From Olavius algarvensis Delta 4 endosymbiont (lineage in GTDB: Bacteria; Desulfobacterota; Desulfobacteria; Desulfobacterales; CAJINA01): a stretch of DNA of 64,000 nucleotides. Position 1 is the first letter of the stretch. Each line of letters opens with the position of its first letter. Where the stretch lies: assembly GCA_905176665.1 (NCBI GenBank), contig CAJINA010000084.1, positions 62,001 through 126,000 on the forward strand, given 5' to 3'. The notes under the pieces are model-generated. The model saw only the letters and a list, made by a program, of their open reading frames with translations. It did not search any database and was not told the origin of the DNA. The position numbers and the translations under genes are program-made. Below, piece by piece: positions 55,072-62,842 of the stretch.

Positions 55072-56574
55072 TTATAACCCCCCGAAAATATTTTCTGCAG
55101 CCAGTTTGGCCAGGTCGAAAACGTACAATGTATTGGGAAACAGGCAAAAAATGATCGCAAAGGTCCCGGTGATGGATAACGGTATCAGCATGAACAGGTA
55201 AAGCGGGCGCCCGGTTTCGTTGCCGCCGGCCGTATCCGCCCGGTCGAAAAAAGCCGTTCTGACCACCGGAAAGAAGTACACCAGATCCAGTATAGACGCC
55301 GTTATGGCGATCAATAGGAAGGCTATCCGGTCCGCTTGAATTGCCCCCAGGCAGAAATACCATTTGCTGATGAGCCCCGCCGCCGGCGGGATGCTGCACA
55401 TACCAAAGGCGGCGATGGTAAAGGCGGTCATCGTGATGGGCATGCGGCGGCCGATGCCGGCCATCTGGCTCACCAGTTTTTTGCCGGTTACAACCATGAT
55501 GGCACCGGCACACAAAAAGAGCGTAATCTTCATAAAGCCATGGTAGGTAATATGCACCATGGCCCCGATGGCCGCCCGGGGACTAAGAACAGCGGCGCCC
55601 AGGATAATAAAAGACAGTTGGTTGATCGTGGAGTAGGCCAGCAGCCGTTTGAGGTTGTCCTGGCCGATGGCATACAGATTGGCGACGATGACCGTGAATG
55701 CGGCCAGGCCGGCGAGCATCAACCCGAGACCCAGGGCGTCCATGACCTCGGTTCCGTAAAGATGGAAGACCACGCGGAGAATCCCAAAAACCCCTGCTTT
55801 TACCACGGCAACGGCGTGTAACAGGGCGCTCACCGGCGTAGGCGCCACCATGGCGGTCGGCAGCCAGGCATGGACAGGCATCCAGGCCGCCTTGGCAAAA
55901 CCAAGCAGAAAACAAAAGAACATCACCTGCAGAATCAAGGGCGTGGTTGTCGCCAGGGCCGGTTTTAGGATCCCCTGGTAGTCGAAATCGGTATGGCCGA
56001 CCAATTGATAGGTCATCACAATGGCGACCAGGAAAAAAGCACCACCCGTGAGCAGGTAGGCCAGGTATTTGTGCCCGGCGGACAGGGCTTTGGGCGATTC
56101 TTCATGGGCGACCAGCGGATAGGTCGACAGCGTCAAGATTTCATAGAAGATAAACAACGTGACCAGATTGGCGGAAAAGGCAATGCCGATGGCGCTCGAC
56201 AGGGCCACGGCAAAACAGAAGTAAAACCGTGTCTGGGCATGCTCGTTTAAAGAACGCATGTATCCGATCGAATACAGGGATACCAGAATCCAAAGGCAAG
56301 AGGACGTGATGGCGAAAATCAGCCCCAGGGCATCGACTCTAAAAGCAAAATCCACGCCCGGAAACAGCGTCACCCCGTTGAATAGAATGGGACCCTGGCG
56401 CAAGACCGTTGGAACCATGGACAGGACCAACGCACAAAGTCCCACCCCGCCGAGCAGCACCCAACCTTCTCTGGCATTGGGCCGTTTGCGGTATAGCAGG
56501 ATCAGTACCGCCGCCAGCAAAGGGCACAGGACCGCCCATGCCGGGCGCTGGGTAATGTTAAAAAGAGTCGTCAT
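55072..56574 (-). CDS. Proton/sodium antiporter subunit (MrpD/NuoN type), copy 1
   Basis: 500 residues, about 14 membrane helices. Conserved core: IFYEILTLSTYPLV (Glu of TM5), GFAKAAWMPVHAWLPTAM, a Lys in VVKAGVFGILRV and AYSTINQLSFIILG. It forms an ion-translocation channel in Mrp, MBH or complex I-type assemblies. It is followed at 2 bp by the small membrane gene. Confidence 0.87.
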   Translation of the reverse strand: MTTLFNITQRPAWAVLCPLLAAVLILLYRKRPNAREGWVLLGGVGLCALVLSMVPTVLRQGPILFNGVTLFPGVDFAFRVDALGLIFAITSSCLWILVSLYSIGYMRSLNEHAQTRFYFCFAVALSSAIGIAFSANLVTLFIFYEILTLSTYPLVAHEESPKALSAGHKYLAYLLTGGAFFLVAIVMTYQLVGHTDFDYQGILKPALATTTPLILQVMFFCFLLGFAKAAWMPVHAWLPTAMVAPTPVSALLHAVAVVKAGVFGILRVVFHLYGTEVMDALGLGLMLAGLAAFTVIVANLYAIGQDNLKRLLAYSTINQLSFIILGAAVLSPRAAIGAMVHITYHGFMKITLFLCAGAIMVVTGKKLVSQMAGIGRRMPITMTAFTIAAFGMCSIPPAAGLISKWYFCLGAIQADRIAFLLIAITASILDLVYFFPVVRTAFFDRADTAGGNETGRPLYLFMLIPLSITGTFAIIFCLFPNTLYVFDLAKLAAENIFGGL

Positions 56575-56609
56575 AGGGGCTGTGGGTATATGTGTTCGTT
56601 AAGCCGGTT

Positions 56610-58106
56610 CTACAAACCGGGTGGAACCGCAAAGCGTATAACTTCACTGATGATCACCTGATTGAAGATACCCACCAGAAGAATCATCAGGGCCAGGACG
56701 GATGCGGGGACCAGCATGCTGAGCGGCGCTTCACCGGGCAGGGGCTGGCCCCCGCGAACCCGGTGTCCGGGGCCCTCCGCCCCGGCGTGCACATAGAGGC
56801 CTTTGTCGATAACTTTGAAAAAAAGCGCCACGTTTATCAGGGTACACGCCAGCAGGGCCGCCACGAAACCCCACTGGTTTGCCTGGATACCACCTAGCAG
56901 CAGGTACCACTTGCTGAAAAAACCGCAGGCCGGTGGTACGCCGATAACCGCCAATGCGCCGACCGTAAACGTAAAAGCCGTCATAGGCATCGTTTTGAAA
57001 AAACCCTGGAAATCCTCCAGCCGGTTGCCGCCGGTTTGATAGCGCACCTGCCCGGCCACCAGAAACAGGCAGGCCATCATCAGCGCATCATTAATAATAT
57101 GGAAGATCACCCCCTGCAGGGCCACGGTGTTGGCCACGCCGATCCCGCCGACGATATAGCCCATTTCAGCAATGATCACATAGGACAGCATGCGCCTGAA
57201 ATCGTTTTGCGACAGGGCCATGACAGCTCCGAAGATAATCGCCGCGCTGCCCACCCAGACCAGCACATCGGTTATCTTGAGTAGTGAAATGGCAAAGTCC
57301 GGTTGAAACACGGTGAACATCACCCGGATGGTCACGTAAGCCATTACCTTGGTCATCAGGGGGGCTACCGCCGCGCTGACCGCGGCCGGTGCCTGGCTGT
57401 AGGCATCCGGAAGCCAGGCATGCAGGGGAAACAGGGCCATTTTGATACCCAACCCGATCAGGATGAAGGTGAAACCGGCCAAGACCGCACGGGAGTGGTA
57501 AACCTGGGGCAGGATCCCGGCCAGATCCGCCATGTTCAAAGAACCGGTGGCAATGTAAAGATGGCCCACCCCCAGAAGATAAAAACAGGCCCCCAGGGTG
57601 CCCATGATAAGGTAACGAAAACTGGCAAACAGGGCGCCGCGGGGACCGATGGCAATCAAGGCATAGCTTGACAGCGAAGCAACTTCCAGCATGACGAAAA
57701 GGTTAAACAGATCGCCGGTGATGCAAATGCCCAGCAAACCGGTTATCATCAGAATATAAAGCCCCCAGAAAAGTGCGCTCTTTTCCGGCAGTTCCCGTGA
57801 GATACTCCGGCGGGCATGGATGGCCGCCAGCAGGGCGAGCAAGGTCACCAGCACCAGCATGATCGCATTCAAATGGTCAATCCGGTATTCGATACCCCAG
57901 GGGGGTTGCCAGCCGCCCAGCCGGTAAGTGATAGGGCCCTGCCGGGCAACCGTCTTCAATATGGCCCCGGATACCGCCGTGCATATCGCCAGGGCTCCTA
58001 TGGCAAGGGCAAAAGCCGCCCGTTTGAACCACCACCCGGATATAAATATCAAAAAGGATATCGCCAGCGGGCAGATGATGACAATGGCTGGGAATTGCAG
58101 GCTCAT
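56610..58106 (-). CDS. mrpD: Proton/sodium antiporter subunit (MrpD type), copy 2
   Basis: 498 residues with MLEVASLSSYALIAIG (TM5 Glu), MALFPLHAWLPDAYSQAPAAVSA, LMTKVMAYVTIRV (Lys) and SYVIIAEMGYIVGGIG, typical of MrpD. It is a paralogue of the preceding and following antiporter subunits, so the complex has three potential ion channels. It begins 5 bp after the cyclic-nucleotide-binding gene. Confidence 0.88.
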   Translation of the reverse strand: MSLQFPAIVIICPLAISFLIFISGWWFKRAAFALAIGALAICTAVSGAILKTVARQGPITYRLGGWQPPWGIEYRIDHLNAIMLVLVTLLALLAAIHARRSISRELPEKSALFWGLYILMITGLLGICITGDLFNLFVMLEVASLSSYALIAIGPRGALFASFRYLIMGTLGACFYLLGVGHLYIATGSLNMADLAGILPQVYHSRAVLAGFTFILIGLGIKMALFPLHAWLPDAYSQAPAAVSAAVAPLMTKVMAYVTIRVMFTVFQPDFAISLLKITDVLVWVGSAAIIFGAVMALSQNDFRRMLSYVIIAEMGYIVGGIGVANTVALQGVIFHIINDALMMACLFLVAGQVRYQTGGNRLEDFQGFFKTMPMTAFTFTVGALAVIGVPPACGFFSKWYLLLGGIQANQWGFVAALLACTLINVALFFKVIDKGLYVHAGAEGPGHRVRGGQPLPGEAPLSMLVPASVLALMILLVGIFNQVIISEVIRFAVPPGL

Positions 58107-58111
58107 ATTAA

Positions 58112-58588
58112 TTAAAAAAGATCTTCCATGTCCGGATGATGTTGGATGACTTTCAGAAATTGCTCAGTACGGTACTCATAACGTTTTTTCAAAATCACCA
58201 GCAAACGCTGGCAGAGGAGAAAGCCCATGAGCGGGTCCTCGGTGCACATGTTACGCAGCCGGCTGCTGCGTATGGAATATATCTCGCAGGGCTCCGCACA
58301 AACCGCGTCGGTGGTGTAGTATCCTTCGTCTATCATGGTTGACCAACCGAATGAATGGCCGGGATTGATGGCGCCCACGGAGACGGTTACCATATCTGTC
58401 ATCTGCTGTTCGAGCAGCACCTTGCCCCGTTTGACCATGTAGAACCGATCAGCCGTGTCGCCTTGTTTGAAAACAACCTCCTGCTCATTGAACGTCAGCA
58501 CGTCGACGGAACTGCATACTCGTTCCAGCATTTCGTCTTCGAGATGGGTCATGATGATGATCTCTCTTAAATCTGCAATAGTGACCAT
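58112..58588 (-). CDS. Cyclic-nucleotide-binding-domain regulatory protein inside the Mrp operon
   Basis: 158 residues, a single cNMP-binding beta-roll: VVFKQGDTADRFYMVKRGKVLL, INPGHSFGWSTMIDEGYYTTDAVCAEPCEIYSI. The phosphate-binding cassette normally reads G-E-L-A-L-x-x-x-x-R-x-A. Here it reads FGWSTMIDEGYYTTDAVC, lacking the canonical Arg, so the ligand may differ or be absent. No DNA-binding domain. Translationally linked to mrpD, it may gate the antiporter allosterically. Confidence 0.85.
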   Translation of the reverse strand: MVTIADLREIIIMTHLEDEMLERVCSSVDVLTFNEQEVVFKQGDTADRFYMVKRGKVLLEQQMTDMVTVSVGAINPGHSFGWSTMIDEGYYTTDAVCAEPCEIYSIRSSRLRNMCTEDPLMGFLLCQRLLVILKKRYEYRTEQFLKVIQHHPDMEDLF

Positions 58589-58642
58589 AATGCTCCCCTC
58601 TTTGAAACATCCGCAAGGGAACCCTTGGTCCCTTTGCGGTTT

Positions 58643-59038
58643 CTACTCTTCTTCCAACTGGTTTAGGATCTCATCTTCTTCCAACGTATGGTATTCCCGG
58701 TGGAGTCTGATAATCAACGCCAGGGCGACACCAAAAGTTGCCACGGCGACCACAATAGCCGTCAGCATTAGAACATGCGGCAGCGGATTGGCATAACGGA
58801 CCGCCTGGACAACCTGGGGACCGGGACCATGGGTGTGTTCCAGGATCGGTATAGTGGCCCCATGCTTGGCACCGGTGGAAATAAAAAAAAGAATAATGGC
58901 TGTCTGGAGGATATTCATCCCGATGATCTTCTTCACCAGATTGTTTTTGGCAATCATGGCATACAAACCGACCATCATGAGGACGATGTAAATCCAGTAG
59001 TTGAGTTTCGCGGTAATGATCATCATTGGTTCAGGCAT
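58643..59038 (-). CDS. mrpC: MrpC/NuoK-like antiporter subunit
   Basis: 131 residues with three membrane helices; IGMNILQTAIILFFISTG and NPLPHVLMLTAIVVAVATFGVALAL match MrpC/NuoK. The C-terminal tail is unusually acidic (HTLEEDEILNQLEEE). It lies 2 bp after the MrpB-like gene. Confidence 0.87.
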   Translation of the reverse strand: MPEPMMIITAKLNYWIYIVLMMVGLYAMIAKNNLVKKIIGMNILQTAIILFFISTGAKHGATIPILEHTHGPGPQVVQAVRYANPLPHVLMLTAIVVAVATFGVALALIIRLHREYHTLEEDEILNQLEEE

Positions 59039-59040
59039 GC

Positions 59041-59871
59041 CTATAACCCCTCGTCTAGCTTTCCCGCCGAGGACACGTTGTAGTAGAGACTGATCATGGC
59101 AGCCATGACGGCCAAACCCACGCCGATCTCAACCACGAGAATACCATGGGACCGGGCCATCACCGGGTCTGTACCGAAAATCGGTGCCAGGGCACTGTAA
59201 TCCAGGAAATTATCTCCCAACAGCATGCAAAGAACGCCGGTGGCGGTATAGATAAAGACTCCCAGGGTACAAAGCACGGCTGCAATCTTATCACCGAGCC
59301 GGTGTGTGGCAGATCTCAAGTTATGGGATATGGCAAAAACGATAACCGAAGCTCCCAGAATAACCCCTCCTTGGAAGCCGCCGCCGGGACTGTGATGTCC
59401 ATGGGCAATCACATACAGGGCAAAAAGTTGCACAAACGGAATGATCTTGCGGCAGGTCGTTTTGACAACAACGCCATAGGGCACATATTGCAGGTCGATC
59501 CTTTCAAAATCAGCTGATTCGCGGGGGTATTTGCCGCCGCTTTTAATCCGGAAGGTCGTGCCGGTAGGGATATGCCGATACATACGGGCGACCGGTTCAT
59601 CAATCTTATATTGCCTCAGCAGCAGAAAGCAGGCAATAACGGCCGTGAAAATAACAATGGTCTCGAACAGCGTATCAAATCCGCGATAATCGGCCAGAAT
59701 GGCGGTTACCATGTTGGGCACGGCGGTATCCGTAAGCGTCTTTTCGATATAGTAGGGCGACACATGCGTACTGGCCGGTGTCCCAGGATCACTCCAGTCC
59801 GGAAAATCAAAGGTGCAGTAAATCAAAAAACAGCCAAAAAGCAGCACAATGATTTTCTCAACCGTTTTCAA
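59041..59871 (-). CDS. mrpB: MrpB-like subunit fused to an MbhE-like N-terminus
   Basis: 276 residues from a TTG at 59871, which overlaps the stop of the preceding gene (TTGA) and has AAGGAG 9 nt upstream. The long open frame reaching 60216 is not coding beyond this point. N-terminal part (1-100) has helices and DTLFETIVIFTAVIACFLLL, typical of the MbhE/MrpA C-terminal segment. The C-terminal part has FVQLFALYVIAHGHHSPGGGFQGGVILGA, the MnhB signature. Confidence 0.83.
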   Translation of the reverse strand: MKTVEKIIVLLFGCFLIYCTFDFPDWSDPGTPASTHVSPYYIEKTLTDTAVPNMVTAILADYRGFDTLFETIVIFTAVIACFLLLRQYKIDEPVARMYRHIPTGTTFRIKSGGKYPRESADFERIDLQYVPYGVVVKTTCRKIIPFVQLFALYVIAHGHHSPGGGFQGGVILGASVIVFAISHNLRSATHRLGDKIAAVLCTLGVFIYTATGVLCMLLGDNFLDYSALAPIFGTDPVMARSHGILVVEIGVGLAVMAAMISLYYNVSSAGKLDEGL

Positions 59872-60113
59872 TCTTTTGATCTCCTTGAAGTGCGAAATAC
59901 GGCCGACACGAAGAGCACGGTGCTGATGCCGGCTCCCACGGATGCTTCGGTGAAAGCCACATCCACAGCCCCCATGATGGCCCACAGCAGACACATCATA
60001 AAACTGTAGGCGCCGAACAATACCGCCGCGCCGAGCAGGTCTTTCACCGAAATCGCAGCCACCGCAGTAATCACCACCATGGTCAATACAATTATTTCGA
60101 GCGTCCAGATCAT
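59868..60113 (-). CDS. MbhD-like (DUF4040) antiporter subunit
   Basis: 81 residues, three short helices, with VKDLLGAAVLFGAYSFMMCLLWAIMGAVDVAFTEASVGAG (key part DVAFTEASVGAG), the signature of the MrpA C-terminal MbhD domain. Encoded here as a separate small protein, as in MBH-type clusters. It overlaps both neighbours by 4 bp. Confidence 0.85.
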   Translation of the reverse strand: MIWTLEIIVLTMVVITAVAAISVKDLLGAAVLFGAYSFMMCLLWAIMGAVDVAFTEASVGAGISTVLFVSAVFRTSRRSKD

Positions 60114-60433
60114 GGGCGTTCCTTTTTACGGGTCCAGGGCTGCAAACCGGCCCGGACGCCCGCGTCGATGATGGCATGGGTAGCCGTGGGACTGGTGAAG
60201 AACACAAAAACAACAATCAGCATTATCTTTACCGCCGTCAAAAGGTTGTGTCCGGAGAACACCTGCACGGTATAGAGCGCCATGGCCGCCATGGCCAGCA
60301 CGTGGCCGGCGGTATCCAGTTTACCGGCGGGGTGCAGGCGGGTATAAAAATCCGGCAACCGGATAATGCCAATGGTTCCACCGGTGAAAAACAGCAACCC
60401 GCTCACCATAAGTAGGATAATCACAGCGTCCAT
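60110..60433 (-). CDS. mrpG: MrpG antiporter subunit
   Basis: 107 residues from ATG 60433 (AGGTGAGGG upstream); an in-frame start at 60466 would overlap mrpF. The signature is GTIGIIRLPDFYTRLHPAGKLDTAG and VFFTSPTATHAII. It overlaps the MbhD-like gene by 4 bp. Confidence 0.9.
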   Translation of the reverse strand: MDAVIILLMVSGLLFFTGGTIGIIRLPDFYTRLHPAGKLDTAGHVLAMAAMALYTVQVFSGHNLLTAVKIMLIVVFVFFTSPTATHAIIDAGVRAGLQPWTRKKERP

Positions 60434-60437
60434 GCCC

Positions 60438-60731
60438 TCACCTTTCACCCGTCCGGGTTTCGTCATAAAGCCCTTTGCGCTTCTGGAAAAACCGCGAAGC
60501 GGCCAGCACGGCTATAAAATTCAACATCGCGTATGCCAGGGCAATGTCAACAAACATATCGACTCGCTGGTACAGCAGGCCGATCACCACCAGCAGAACA
60601 GTGGTTTTACTCCCAATGGCATTGACGCCGATCAGCCGATCGAGTACCGTCGGGCCGGCCACCGCCCGGTAAAGGGAGAGCAGCATGATCAATCCCAAGT
60701 AAAGACTGGCATAAAAGAAGAAGAGATCCAT
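60438..60731 (-). CDS. mrpF: MrpF antiporter subunit
   Basis: 97 residues, three helices, with RAVAGPTVLDRLIGVNAIGSKTTVLLV and VDIALAYAMLNFIAVLAASRFF, diagnostic of MrpF. It overlaps the mrpE stop by 1 bp. Confidence 0.9.
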   Translation of the reverse strand: MDLFFFYASLYLGLIMLLSLYRAVAGPTVLDRLIGVNAIGSKTTVLLVVIGLLYQRVDMFVDIALAYAMLNFIAVLAASRFFQKRKGLYDETRTGER

Positions 60732-61297
60732 TATTCCATGAATACCTGCGCTATTTTAGATTCCATTTCACCGGGGAGCGGTTTTCCGGATTCGGCATCG
60801 ATGCAGTGCACCGAAAACTTCCCAATGGCGGTCACATTGACCGTAATGGTTCCCGGTGTCAGCGTAATTGAGTTGGCAAAGGTCGTGCGGGCGACATCGC
60901 TTGACAGCTGGCTGTCGAATTCCATAATCTGGGGATCGATCAACTCCCGCATGCGGGGATGAAACACCAGGTACATGACATGCAAGTTGGCCTTTAAAAT
61001 CTGCAGAAGCAGCCACGGGATGTATCCCATAAACCGCAGCCACACGAGGGGCAGGGCCCGATCCAGGGCGGCCGGAAAGAGCAAATCCCCGGATAGAAAG
61101 GCGACAATCAAGGAGGAAAGAACCCCCAGGATGAGATGGAAGGCGTCGAATCTTCCTGAAAACACCAGCCACATGGCAAACATAACGAGGAAGGTCAGGC
61201 AAAAACCGGCGTTTAACCGCACCTTGCCCTGTTTAGATCCGGGTGGGGTGGGTTCAAACGAGTCTTGACGGTCAGAAGTACGATTGGAAGTGAACAT
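60731..61297 (-). CDS. mrpE: MrpE antiporter subunit, first gene of the operon
   Basis: 188 residues: hydrophilic N-terminal tail (1-28), two or three helices, then a cytoplasmic domain with ANSITLTPGTITVNV and CIDAESGKPLPGEMESKIAQVF, the MrpE hallmark. It starts the leftward unit mrpE-F-G-mbhD-B-C-cNMP-D-D-small-A, whose junctions mostly overlap or are separated by a few bp. The Mrp-type complex exchanges Na+ for H+, and in anaerobes may couple to redox modules. No hydrogenase or NADH-dehydrogenase peripheral subunit is in this operon. Confidence 0.87.
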   Translation of the reverse strand: MFTSNRTSDRQDSFEPTPPGSKQGKVRLNAGFCLTFLVMFAMWLVFSGRFDAFHLILGVLSSLIVAFLSGDLLFPAALDRALPLVWLRFMGYIPWLLLQILKANLHVMYLVFHPRMRELIDPQIMEFDSQLSSDVARTTFANSITLTPGTITVNVTAIGKFSVHCIDAESGKPLPGEMESKIAQVFME

Positions 61298-61623
61298 GCC
61301 TCGGGCCTTTTATCTCTTCAGCGGATGTTTTTCAGACTCAGTTCTCGACGGCGTGGAGGAGCAGGCAGTGCGATTCAGGGCAGCTTCAATGTTCCGGTCT
61401 TATTGGATAACGCAATTTGCTTGCCAATAATGCCGGAAGGCATGGTCAGTGTCGCCGGGGGACATATTTTCAGCCAGATCAATAAAATAGCTCGATATTC
61501 ATCTAACTTACAATCACGGGTTTACATCTGAGGATCGTGGATTTATTGAAATTCGCAAATAAATTATTGCACTGATACAATAACATTGCAAGTAGTTCTA
61601 GTGCCCAGCCCATGGAGATACAC
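61298..61623. other. Divergent intergenic region between mrpE and the TIM-barrel gene
   Basis: About 330 bp that must hold promoters for both directions. AT-rich segments lie around 61480-61600. No clear palindrome or riboswitch was recognised. Confidence 0.5.
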
Positions 61624-62418
61624 ATGCAATACGGCGCAATGAATTTTCCAGTAAAGCCCGTTCTAACCGAGATAGATCGAATTGCGAATCTTGATTTTGA
61701 CTATCTCGAACTGGCCATGGATCCTCCCATGGCGCACCATGCCAGCCTGTACGCCGCGAGAACCGATATCCGTCAGGCGTTAAATGATAGCGGCCTTGAC
61801 CTGATCTGCCACCTGCCCACCTTCGTATCGATTGCCGACCTTACCGAGAGTATCCGCCGGGCTTCCGTGGAAGAGATGGAGCACTCCCTGCAGGCAGCCG
61901 CGGCCCTGGGTGCTTCGAAGGTGGTCTTGCATCCCGGCGCTATCCGGGGGATGGGCCACTTTGTCGAGGACGAGGCCAGATCCTATGGCCTGCAGAGCCT
62001 GGACGTAATTATCCGTCTGGCGGCCGAACTGGCCCTGCCGCTATGCATCGAAAACATGTTTCCCGGATATGGCGCTTATTATGAGGCCGATGAATATGCC
62101 GTCCTGTTTGAGCGCTATCCAGACCTGCGAATGACTCTGGATTCCGGACATGCCCATATCGGTGCTGCGGACGGCAGTCGCCTGAGGCGTTTCATGCAGC
62201 ACTTTGGTCACCGGGTGGACCACGTGCACATCAGTGACAATTCCGGCCGTGCCGATGAGCATCTGCCGCCGGGCATGGGCAGCATTGATTTCCAGTGGTT
62301 GGTGAAAAGCCTGAAATCTATTGGTTTTGACGCAACGGTGACATTTGAAGTCTTCACGGGCAATCCGACTGATCTCGAAAGCAGCCTGAGCAGGTTCAGG
62401 CGGTGGTGGGCTCTATAA
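61624..62418 (+). CDS. Sugar-phosphate isomerase/epimerase-like TIM-barrel protein
   Basis: 264 residues from ATG 61624 (GGAG 6 nt upstream); an ATG at 61612 overlaps that ribosome-binding site. AP-endonuclease-2 superfamily pattern with metal-ligand segments KVVLHPGAIRG, LCIENMFPG (Glu), RMTLDSGHAHIGA (Asp/His), HVDHVHISDNSG (His) and ATVTFEVF (Glu). A xylose-isomerase-like sugar isomerase is more likely than a nuclease. The substrate is unknown. Confidence 0.8.
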   Translation: MQYGAMNFPVKPVLTEIDRIANLDFDYLELAMDPPMAHHASLYAARTDIRQALNDSGLDLICHLPTFVSIADLTESIRRASVEEMEHSLQAAAALGASKVVLHPGAIRGMGHFVEDEARSYGLQSLDVIIRLAAELALPLCIENMFPGYGAYYEADEYAVLFERYPDLRMTLDSGHAHIGAADGSRLRRFMQHFGHRVDHVHISDNSGRADEHLPPGMGSIDFQWLVKSLKSIGFDATVTFEVFTGNPTDLESSLSRFRRWWAL

Positions 62419-62483
62419 TGGCGGGACGGTTTTGATTCTGCCTTCGCAAGCTTTTTCTAAAAGGGCGGTACCGGTCCTGGCGG

Positions 62484-62738
62484 CTACTTTTGCACGTAAC
62501 CCTTGTCCTCCATACATTTATCGGTCAGATAGCGGACCTCACCATAGGTTCCCCAGTCCTGGGCGGGATCTCTCGTCACCTGGGGATTCCGGGCCGCGCT
62601 CTCGGCCTGGTATACGCAATCGGCATAATCTTTATCCCATTTGGACTCGGGCACCTGGGCGTGCTTCCAACCGTGGCCGCAGGCAATCAGTGCCACCGAC
62701 AATGACAGACAGATCAAACCTGTGAAGATGGTCTTCAT
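62484..62738 (-). CDS. Small lipoprotein
   Basis: 84 residues from ATG 62738 with GGAGGG 5 nt upstream. Lipoprotein signal peptide (IFTGLICLSLSVALIAC, lipobox LIAC). The mature part has two more cysteines (ADCVYQAE and DKCMEDKGY), a pattern of small DUF-type lipoproteins where they probably form a disulfide. Function unknown. Confidence 0.7.
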   Translation of the reverse strand: MKTIFTGLICLSLSVALIACGHGWKHAQVPESKWDKDYADCVYQAESAARNPQVTRDPAQDWGTYGEVRYLTDKCMEDKGYVQK

Positions 62739-62842
62739 TTTACCCTCCTGGGCTGTGGCTATCGTCGCCAAGACTTACCAAGGCATGTCTACAGTATGTA
62801 CTATGTTCACTAGTATTTAGCAATCCCCTGACCTTTGGCGGG

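Noticed and set aside
59041-60216. 391-residue version of the MrpB-like protein
   Set aside because: The first 115 residues overlap the MbhD-like and MrpG genes in another frame and are Arg/Gly/Cys-rich shadow translation. The TTG at 59871 overlapping the upstream stop is a better start.
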